Shown here piece by piece: positions 53,273 to 59,538 of a stretch of 59,538 nucleotides of DNA. Positions within the stretch are counted from its first letter, which is position 1; each line of letters begins with the position of its first letter. Below the pieces are notes generated by a model. It was not told the DNA's origin and searched no databases. It worked only from the letters and a program-made list of their open reading frames with translations. The position numbers and the translations under genes are program-made. Where the stretch lies: NCBI GenBank assembly GCA_902624195.1, contig CACNWV010000008.1:1-59538 (forward strand), read 5' to 3'. Source of the stretch: an uncultured Pelagibacteraceae bacterium. GTDB taxonomy: Bacteria; Pseudomonadota; Alphaproteobacteria; Pelagibacterales; Pelagibacteraceae.

Positions 53273-54536
53273 TAAATAAAAATTTGTTTATTTTTTTCAT
53301 TGTGTCATTTAACGTTTTTTGCCCCAATTTATTTATTTTTGAGGAAAATTGCTTATTTTCATTTGCTAAATCCTTGAGATCAAATATTAAATTCGACGCT
53401 AAATCATCTATTCCTTTAATTTCCTCTGAAATTTTATTCTCTAATAAAATTTTATAAATTTCTTCAAAATTGTAAACAAAAGGACCATGATATATTTTAC
53501 ATCCTTGGTTTACTGCTTCAATTGGATTTTGCCCTCCAACATTTTCAAGTTTTTTTATTGTTGATTTTCCTACAAAAACACTTTTAGAATATTTTAAAAA
53601 GACAGGAAGAGAACCGTAAGAATTTATCAAGATTATCTCTTTGTCATTTAAAATAACATCATTTTTATTTAATACTTGATATGACAAATCTAAATTATTA
53701 CATATTTTTCTAATTTCCTTTATTCTCTGAATATGTCTTGGAGCAATTACAGTCTTTACTTTTTTGTAATGCTCTTTCAATTTTATATGAACATTTAAAC
53801 AGAGTTCTTCTTCATTATGATGAGTGCTCATTGCTATCCAAAATTTATTTTTACTCAAATAATCTTGATTAGGATCATCAAACAAATTTTTAGCTATTTC
53901 ATTTATCAGTTTAATATTCCCTAAAAAATGAATGTTCTTAGCATTTAACTTTTCCAAGTGAAATACAGTTTCTCTATTCGATGCAAGACATAAATCAAAA
54001 ATACTAAAGATTTCTCTCGCAAAACTTGGCACTAGTTTCCATTTTTTAAAAGTTTTTTTTGTGATTCTTGCGTTGATTAAAGAAAGAGGAATATTGTTTT
54101 TTTTTGCTGATAAAATTAAATTTGGCCAAATCTCTGAGTCGACTAAAAAAATAGCATCAGGTTTCCATGACTTAATAAATTTTTTTATTAAAAATTCAGA
54201 ATCTACTGGAAAAAATCTATGAAAAAGATTATCTAATTTCTCCTCTTTTATTAATTTAGCTGAGGTAATAGTTACAGTTGTTATCAAAAACTGCAAGCTA
54301 GGTTTTCTTTTGTTTAATTGATGTAATATTGGAATAATGCTTTTAAGTTCTCCTACACTAGCTGCATGAAACCAAATAAGTTTAGTGTCCTTTTTTTTAA
54401 TTGCTCTAAAATGCTTATAAAAAATTTTTTCCTTATACCTTAAAGCATCTTCTTTTTTTAAAACTTTTCTAAGATAAATTATTAAAATAAAGATTGGAAA
54501 AAATAAATTAGAAAGCGCTTTGTAAAAAAAAACCAT
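53259..54536 (-). CDS. waaA: Kdo transferase
   Basis: Membrane-associated glycosyltransferase that adds Kdo to lipid IVA. The N-terminal anchor is followed by WFHAASVGELKSIIP with the catalytic glutamate region, SEIWPNLI, INARITKKTF and the C-terminal GGQNPIEAVNQGCKIYHGP nucleotide-sugar site. Length 425 is typical. It uses the CMP-Kdo made by KdsB. It is 5 bases downstream of msbA. Confidence 0.94.
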   Translation of the reverse strand: MVFFYKALSNLFFPIFILIIYLRKVLKKEDALRYKEKIFYKHFRAIKKKDTKLIWFHAASVGELKSIIPILHQLNKRKPSLQFLITTVTITSAKLIKEEKLDNLFHRFFPVDSEFLIKKFIKSWKPDAIFLVDSEIWPNLILSAKKNNIPLSLINARITKKTFKKWKLVPSFAREIFSIFDLCLASNRETVFHLEKLNAKNIHFLGNIKLINEIAKNLFDDPNQDYLSKNKFWIAMSTHHNEEELCLNVHIKLKEHYKKVKTVIAPRHIQRIKEIRKICNNLDLSYQVLNKNDVILNDKEIILINSYGSLPVFLKYSKSVFVGKSTIKKLENVGGQNPIEAVNQGCKIYHGPFVYNFEEIYKILLENKISEEIKGIDDLASNLIFDLKDLANENKQFSSKINKLGQKTLNDTMKKINKFLFNEVS

Positions 54537-54541
54537 TTAGA

Positions 54542-56284
54542 TTATTTCAATTGTTTTTTATATAAAGATTGGTATTCGTCACAGTTTTTTATTAAATAGT
54601 CGTGGTCACCTGAATTTATTATTCTTCCATTTTTTAAAACAAAAATTTTATCAGCGTGGTGTATAGTTGAAAGTCTATGGGCAATAACTAGAGTAGTTTT
54701 ATTTTTTGTGAGATTAAGAATAGCATTTTGCACAATTTCCTCCGAATCGGCGTCTAATGAAGAAGTAGCTTCATCTAATAATATAATAGGCGACTCTTTT
54801 AATATAGCTCTTGCTATTGAAATTCTTTGTTTCTGACCTCCTGATAGTCTAACACCGTTCTCACCTATCAAAGTGTCGTAACCTTGAGGTAATTTTTTGA
54901 TAAATTCATCTGCTGCAGCAAATTTACAAGCTTTTTCAATTTCCTCAGAAGTGGCTGCATCTTTTGCGTACGCAATATTATTTTTAATTGAGTCGTCAAA
55001 AAGAATTATATCTTGGCTTACAAGTGAGAGATTTTTTCTTAAAGATTTTAGAGACACATTTTTAATATTTTGATTATCTACTTCAATTGTACCTTCTTGA
55101 GGATCATAAAATCTTGGAAGAAGATTTATTATGGTACTTTTTCCTGCACCACTATGACCCACAAATGCAGCCATCGTATTTCCTTCTATTGAAAAGCTAA
55201 TATCTTTTACTGCTCTCTCGTTTGTAGTTTCGTATTTAAATCCAACATCTGTAAATTTTATTTCTGAATTTTTTAAAATTAATCTTGGATAATCGCTATT
55301 ATCTTGAATTTTTATTTTTTTATCTATTATTTTGCTAATTCTTTTAAAAGCTGCAGCACCTTGATACGCCGACATATTGATTGTTGCCAAAGATCTAATT
55401 GGTTGATATGCGAGCATCATTGCAGCTAAAAATGAAAAAAAATTATTTACCCCAAGTTCGCCATTTGCAATTAGCTGTCCGGAAAAAATAATAAATCCTG
55501 CAATCATTAAACCAGTTAAAGTTTCCATTATAGGTGCAGCTCTTATTAATACACTTCCAATTTTTATGTTTTTTTCAACTAAGTCATCAATTACTTTCTC
55601 AGCTTTACGGTTTTCCTTTTCCTCTTGCTGGTAAATTCTAATCATTTTAGAACCCTTAAATACTTCAGATAAAAAAGATGCAACTTTTCCAGAAGACTCC
55701 CCGGCCTTTGTTGTAGCTTTTCCCATTCTCTTTCCTAAGGATTTGGCAAGTCCGCCAGCTAGTGGCATCATCAAAATTGCGAATAAAGCTAATTTCCAAT
55801 TTTGATAAAACATTAAAGATACTAAAGCTACAACAGAAAAACTATCCTTCATTAAATTTAGTACCCCTGTCCCGACTAAATTTTGAATATGATGTGCATC
55901 AAACATTACATTGGAAATATATTTACCAGAATGCCTATTTTCCAAAGTTTGAATGTCAGAGATTAAAATATTTTTTGCAATTTTTTTTTGCAACTCACCT
56001 GCAACCTCTTCTCCAACTTTTAAAATATTTATTCTCGCAAAATAAAGAGAGAGGCCTTTACTTGAAAAAGCAATAACTATTAGAACTGGAATTGACCACG
56101 CAAATACTTTGTTTTGCTCAATAAATATTTTTTTTACTGCTGGATCTAACAACCAGGCTATCCCTGCAGTACTGCCAGCTACAATGATCGACAGTATTAA
56201 AGCTAAAAAAATTCTTTTTAGATGTCTCCTGACATACTCATAATACAGTCTTTTTAAAATTAATTTTAATTCCTCAAATTTCAT
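54542..56284 (-). CDS. msbA: Lipid A export ABC transporter MsbA
   Basis: Half-transporter of 580 residues that flips lipid A-core across the inner membrane. The N-terminal part has six membrane helices; the C-terminal ATPase has Walker A GHSGAGKST, Q-loop LVSQDIILFDDSI, signature LSGGQKQRISIARA and Walker B IILLDEATSSLD. The lipid A neighbours (waaA, lpxK, lpxL) support the MsbA role over a drug exporter. It follows ubiA after one base. Confidence 0.9.
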   Translation of the reverse strand: MKFEELKLILKRLYYEYVRRHLKRIFLALILSIIVAGSTAGIAWLLDPAVKKIFIEQNKVFAWSIPVLIVIAFSSKGLSLYFARINILKVGEEVAGELQKKIAKNILISDIQTLENRHSGKYISNVMFDAHHIQNLVGTGVLNLMKDSFSVVALVSLMFYQNWKLALFAILMMPLAGGLAKSLGKRMGKATTKAGESSGKVASFLSEVFKGSKMIRIYQQEEKENRKAEKVIDDLVEKNIKIGSVLIRAAPIMETLTGLMIAGFIIFSGQLIANGELGVNNFFSFLAAMMLAYQPIRSLATINMSAYQGAAAFKRISKIIDKKIKIQDNSDYPRLILKNSEIKFTDVGFKYETTNERAVKDISFSIEGNTMAAFVGHSGAGKSTIINLLPRFYDPQEGTIEVDNQNIKNVSLKSLRKNLSLVSQDIILFDDSIKNNIAYAKDAATSEEIEKACKFAAADEFIKKLPQGYDTLIGENGVRLSGGQKQRISIARAILKESPIILLDEATSSLDADSEEIVQNAILNLTKNKTTLVIAHRLSTIHHADKIFVLKNGRIINSGDHDYLIKNCDEYQSLYKKQLK

Positions 56285-56285
56285 T

Positions 56286-57146
56286 TCAATAACTTATTGA
56301 TAAAATGCTTAAAAATAAAAAAAATCCTGAGAAATTATTTAGTTTAAACATTTTTAAACAAGTTTCTGATTTTCTTTCGTTAAATTTCACACACTGATAA
56401 AATAAAGTGAATATAAAAAAACTTAGTAAAATTGAAAAAATATTCAAGCCAATATAGTTTCTAAATAAATAAATCATACTGATTACTGTCAAAAAATAAG
56501 AAATTGATACAAATAATTTTATATTTTTTTTGAATTTAATAGCTGTAGATTTTAAACCAATTATTTCATCATCTGACATATCTTGAGCTCCATAAATGGT
56601 GTCATAACCCAATGTCCAAAATATGGCTGACATATAAAGTATTAATATTTCATGAGAAATTCCATTATTCATTGCAGACCAACCCATTATTAATCCCCAA
56701 TTAAAGGTAAGTCCCAGAAATAACTGAGGCCAATATGTTATCCTTTTCATGAATGGGTAAGCAAAAGCGAGTATCATAGAACTCATTCCTAGAATAATTG
56801 TTAAAAAATTAAATTGAATTAAAATTAAAAATGCTAAAAAACAGAATAAAACAACATAAAACATCGAATTCGTTACTGATATTTTTCCAGAAGCAATAGG
56901 CCTTAATTTTGTACGCTTAACTTTTTTATCAAAATCTTTATCTATTATATCATTAAAAATACATCCAGCACTTCTCATTAAAACTGAGCCTAAGAAAAAT
57001 AAAATTATATAATAAATAAATAGACTATCATTTTTTAAAAATTTATTCGCGTAGGCAAGTCCCCAAGAACATGGCCAAAAAAGAAGCATGAATCCGATTG
57101 GCTTGTTTATCCTGGTCAAATTTACTAAAATTTTTAAATGGTTCAT
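56286..57146 (-). CDS. ubiA: 4-hydroxybenzoate polyprenyltransferase
   Basis: Integral membrane prenyltransferase of ubiquinone synthesis, 286 residues, about eight to nine helices. The two aspartate-rich motifs are clear: NDIIDKDFDKKVKRTKLRPI and YDTIYGAQDMSDD. The N-terminal RINKPIGFMLLFWPCSWGLA is canonical. msbA follows after one base on the same strand. Confidence 0.94.
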   Translation of the reverse strand: MNHLKILVNLTRINKPIGFMLLFWPCSWGLAYANKFLKNDSLFIYYIILFFLGSVLMRSAGCIFNDIIDKDFDKKVKRTKLRPIASGKISVTNSMFYVVLFCFLAFLILIQFNFLTIILGMSSMILAFAYPFMKRITYWPQLFLGLTFNWGLIMGWSAMNNGISHEILILYMSAIFWTLGYDTIYGAQDMSDDEIIGLKSTAIKFKKNIKLFVSISYFLTVISMIYLFRNYIGLNIFSILLSFFIFTLFYQCVKFNERKSETCLKMFKLNNFSGFFLFLSILSISY

Positions 57147-57199
57147 GAAATATTACTTGTAAATATCAAACACTATCTTCATAATCAAATCGATTCGAT

Positions 57200-57610
57200 A
57201 TGGATATAGATTACACAGTAGCTGCACTAATGTTCCCAGCTATTCCGCTAATGATGACGATGTACAGTAATCGTTTTCACACATTAAGTGCACTGATAAG
57301 AAAAATTCACGATCAATATACTTTTGAAAAAAAAGTACCACCAGAGTGGGAAAATCAACTTCACGTTCTTAATAAAAGAACAAATTATCTTAAATATGTA
57401 ATGGGATTTTCAGCATTTGGCTTTTTATTCAATATGCTTACAGTATTACTGCTTTACCTTGACTTAGTTTTTTATGCACGGTTAAGTTTTGCATCATGTT
57501 GTGTATGCATGATCTTTTCTATTTTTTTATTTTTGCAAGAAATTAGACTTTCTAATGCAGCTTTGAAATTTCATCTAAGTGATATGGACTCTATGAAGAG
57601 AGATCTATAA
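57200..57610 (+). CDS. DUF2721-like membrane protein
   Basis: A 136-residue protein with about three membrane helices. The N-terminal VAALMFPAIPLMMTMYSNRFHTLSALIRKIH matches the DUF2721 start, followed by a soluble loop and two C-terminal helices. It is divergent from ubiA across a 53-base gap and convergent with the DUF1289 gene. Function unknown. Confidence 0.8.
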   Translation: MDIDYTVAALMFPAIPLMMTMYSNRFHTLSALIRKIHDQYTFEKKVPPEWENQLHVLNKRTNYLKYVMGFSAFGFLFNMLTVLLLYLDLVFYARLSFASCCVCMIFSIFLFLQEIRLSNAALKFHLSDMDSMKRDL

Positions 57611-57621
57611 CTATTTTTTTT

Positions 57622-57873
57622 CTAATTGGTTTTTTTAAATATAGATATTCCTTGTCTTTTTTTATGGTCATAAGACTCTATGAATGTGTTCAGCTGCCAT
57701 CCTTTCATTCGTCCAGTAATTATTTCAAGGTTGTTAATTTTCCATTCATTAGATGTATTTTGATCTTTCCATAAATTTTTTTCTTTTTCGGTTCTTGCAC
57801 ATCCGTAACAATAACCTGTAACTGGATCAGTTTTACAAATACTTATACACGGTGATAAAATTTTATCGGGCAT
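57622..57873 (-). CDS. DUF1289 cysteine-rich small protein
   Basis: An 83-residue protein with the DUF1289 pattern: SPCISICKTDPVTGYCYGCA followed by RTEKEKNLW, containing four cysteines that could bind metal or an iron-sulfur cluster. The ATG at 57873 overlaps the stop of the upstream oxidoreductase (TAATG), favouring this start over one at 57891. Function unknown. Confidence 0.85.
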   Translation of the reverse strand: MPDKILSPCISICKTDPVTGYCYGCARTEKEKNLWKDQNTSNEWKINNLEIITGRMKGWQLNTFIESYDHKKRQGISIFKKTN

Positions 57874-58847
57874 TATGGAACTAAAACGCATGGGCCTAGA
57901 AGATTTCTAGCTTCCAGCTCTTTATGTGCTTTTTGTGCTTCATGCAGTTTGAATTCCTTAAAAATTCTAACCTTTATCATTCCAAATTTTATTTTTTCAA
58001 ACATCACGTCTGCTCCTTCTTGTAATTCTTTTCTGTTAGAAAAATAATGACCCATCGTTGGTCTTGTTAAATAAAGACTCTTAGGTTGAATTTCTTTTGG
58101 GACATTAACAAGATCTAAAGGGCCAGAAGCATTTCCAAAACTAACTAATACACCTCTTGGCATTAAACATTTTAAAGAGCCATGAAAAGTTTTTTTACCG
58201 ACACCATCAAAGACGGCTGGTACTCCTTTACCATTAGTAATCTCAAGCACTTTTTCAGAGAAATTATCTTTGGTGTAATTTATAACGTGCTCATATCCAT
58301 TTTTTTTGGCAATTTCTATTTTGTTATCAGATCCTACAGTTCCTATTACTTTTGCACCGATACTATTAGCCCATTGAGCAAAAATTTGACCTACGCCACC
58401 TGCTGCTGCGTGAAATAAAACAGTTTCATTAGCTTTTAATTTATAAGTTTTACAAAGCAAATAATGAGTTGTTAGTCCTTTAGTCATTAGGCAAGCTGCA
58501 ACTTTTGAGGAGATGCCATCAGGAATCTTAACAGCTATTGATTTAGGTATGATCTTTTCTTCTGAATATGCACCAATAGGCATACCAGCATATGCAATGT
58601 TGTCGCCTTTGTTAAATTCAACTACATTTGAACCAACATCTAAAATTTTTCCAGCTCCTTCAAGCCCAATACCGCTTGGAAGAGGCAAAGAATATAATCC
58701 TGATCTATGATATGTATCAATATAATTTAAACCAATTGCGGTATTTTTAACTTTAATTTCATTTGGTCCGGGAGAACCTATATTAGTTTCTTGAAGCTCT
58801 AAAACTTCGGGCCCTCCGTTTTTTTTAATTATTATTGATTTTGGCAT
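57873..58847 (-). CDS. Quinone oxidoreductase-like zinc-independent MDR protein
   Basis: NADPH-dependent medium-chain reductase of 324 residues. GLNYIDTYHRSGLYSLPLPS and GIGLEGAG are typical of Qor, and the Rossmann motif is FHAAAGGVGQIFAQWANSIG (AxxGGVG). The structural and catalytic zinc ligands of alcohol dehydrogenases are absent. It probably reduces quinones or enals. It lies 24 bases after the pirin gene and overlaps DUF1289 by one base. Confidence 0.88.
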   Translation of the reverse strand: MPKSIIIKKNGGPEVLELQETNIGSPGPNEIKVKNTAIGLNYIDTYHRSGLYSLPLPSGIGLEGAGKILDVGSNVVEFNKGDNIAYAGMPIGAYSEEKIIPKSIAVKIPDGISSKVAACLMTKGLTTHYLLCKTYKLKANETVLFHAAAGGVGQIFAQWANSIGAKVIGTVGSDNKIEIAKKNGYEHVINYTKDNFSEKVLEITNGKGVPAVFDGVGKKTFHGSLKCLMPRGVLVSFGNASGPLDLVNVPKEIQPKSLYLTRPTMGHYFSNRKELQEGADVMFEKIKFGMIKVRIFKEFKLHEAQKAHKELEARNLLGPCVLVP

Positions 58848-58871
58848 TTTTATGAATACGTACTTTAACTT

Positions 58872-59538
58872 TTAGTATTTAGCAAATGTTCCGTTGTTAT
58901 AATCTTGAATAGCTTCGAGTATTTCAGCTTTTGTATTCATCACAAATGGTCCACCTCTTGCAATTGGTTCTCCAATCGGCTTGCCAGCTATGAATAAAAA
59001 CTCAGATTGTTTGCTTGCTGTAATTTTTAGTTTAGTTCCTTGCTTTAACAAAATTAAGTTTGAGTCAGCTGTTTTATTATGATCTTTTTCTCCGATTTTT
59101 AACTCTCCTTTTAACAAGTATACAAAAGAGTTATGCCCTGATGGTACGTCACAATTAAATTCTTTTCCTTCATTTAAAATTACATGAAAATAAATAGGAT
59201 CAACGTTATGATTTTTTTCTGGTCCTTCAGCTTTTTCATATTTACCTGCAATTACTTTTACAATTTTCTCACTATCTTTATGCTCTCCAAGTTCATCTCC
59301 TTTAATATAAAGGTATTCTGGCTTATTCTTTTTCATTTTAGCAGGCATGTTTATCCAAAGTTGAAAGCCCAATAACTTACCTTCTTTCATAGCAGGCATT
59401 TCGGAATGAATAATTCCTCTCCCAGTTTTCATCCATTGTACATCTCCAGATGTCATAATACCTTTAGCTCCAGTGCTATCTTGATGTTCAAACTCTCCGT
59501 TTAACATATAAGTTACTGTTTCTATTCCTCTGTGTGGA
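58872..59538 (-). CDS. Pirin family protein, 5' end cut by window edge
   Basis: Bicupin metal-binding protein. The N-terminal cupin holds PHRGIETVTYMLNGEFEHQD (its start runs off the right edge) and TGRGIIHSEMP, the usual metal-ligand region; the C-terminal cupin has GHNSFVYLLKGELKIG. The C-terminal GGPFVMNTKAEILEAIQDYNNGTF is canonical. Bacterial pirins include quercetin dioxygenases and regulators; which applies is unknown. Confidence 0.9.
   Translation of the reverse strand, partial: PHRGIETVTYMLNGEFEHQDSTGAKGIMTSGDVQWMKTGRGIIHSEMPAMKEGKLLGFQLWINMPAKMKKNKPEYLYIKGDELGEHKDSEKIVKVIAGKYEKAEGPEKNHNVDPIYFHVILNEGKEFNCDVPSGHNSFVYLLKGELKIGEKDHNKTADSNLILLKQGTKLKITASKQSEFLFIAGKPIGEPIARGGPFVMNTKAEILEAIQDYNNGTFAKY

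Overview
The window is a gene-dense, AT-rich stretch of bacterial chromosome. Gene content and order point to the SAR11 clade (Pelagibacterales, Alphaproteobacteria). The pointers are strong A/T bias, start/stop overlaps of a few bases, a GcrA-type regulator, the alphaproteobacterial tRNA-His type (no encoded G-1, A73), a trpF-trpB-trpA-accD-folC block, and a complete ugp glycerol-phosphate system in a small-genome marine style. I see no phage, transposon, integron or CRISPR array, and no gene-free stretch above 300 bases. The longest gap is about 240 bases, between cspA and tRNA-His.

Layout. 1-4835 (+): rlmN (cut by the left edge), an ADP-ribosylglycohydrolase-like gene, rmuC, sbcB, trxA. 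4832-17207 (-): folC-like, accD, trpA, trpB, trpF, pyrF, ihfB, rpsA, cmk, aroA, lptB, lptC, kdsD, and a ribonuclease D-like exonuclease. 17225-24005 (+): NDUFA9-like reductase, SMR-like protein, ugpB-A-E-C, ugpQ, a small membrane protein. 24002-25885 (-): PiT-like permease, small membrane protein, gcrA. 26022-28920 (+): ABC-2 permease, argD, argF. 28917-29489 (-): membrane cytochrome c. 29557-33870 (+): kdsB, pheA, SRP RNA, dnaX, ybaB, recR. 33867-36011 (-): glcB. 36074-40869 (+): accA, cspA, tRNA-His, hisS, hisZ, hisG. 40876-42849 (-): groEL, groES. 42980-49451 (+): HAD hydrolase, ribF, ileS, lspA, DUF3035 lipoprotein, pgi. 49444-51267 (-): rsmD, purD. 51296-51487 (+): DUF2093. 51493-57146 (-): lpxL, lpxK, waaA, msbA, ubiA. 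57200-57610 (+): DUF2721. 57622-59538 (-): DUF1289, quinone oxidoreductase, pirin (cut by the right edge).

How the genes fit together. Two blocks plus kdsB serve lipopolysaccharide: kdsD and kdsB make and activate Kdo, waaA, lpxK and lpxL build Kdo-lipid A, msbA flips it, and lptB/lptC extract it. ugpBAEC and ugpQ import and split glycerophosphodiesters, with a PiT-like permease convergent to them. trpFBA, aroA, pheA, hisZ/hisG, argD/argF and purD/pyrF are biosynthetic. accA and accD, the two carboxyltransferase subunits, sit about 29 kb apart.

Most of the window is ordinary core genome. The points most worth a second look are: a block (4832-9595) in which TrpB, TrpA, FolC and AccD keep family fold signatures but lack residues that are usually near-invariant; an SMR-family protein lacking the essential membrane glutamate; tRNA-His 4 nt upstream of hisS; a strong groEL terminator embedded in the end of the convergent hisG coding sequence; a perfect GC-rich hairpin between ugpB and ugpA; a membrane-anchor-like tail on AccA; and a glcB gene whose short upstream gap cannot hold a glycine riboswitch. 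All homology calls come from reading motifs; no database search was possible.
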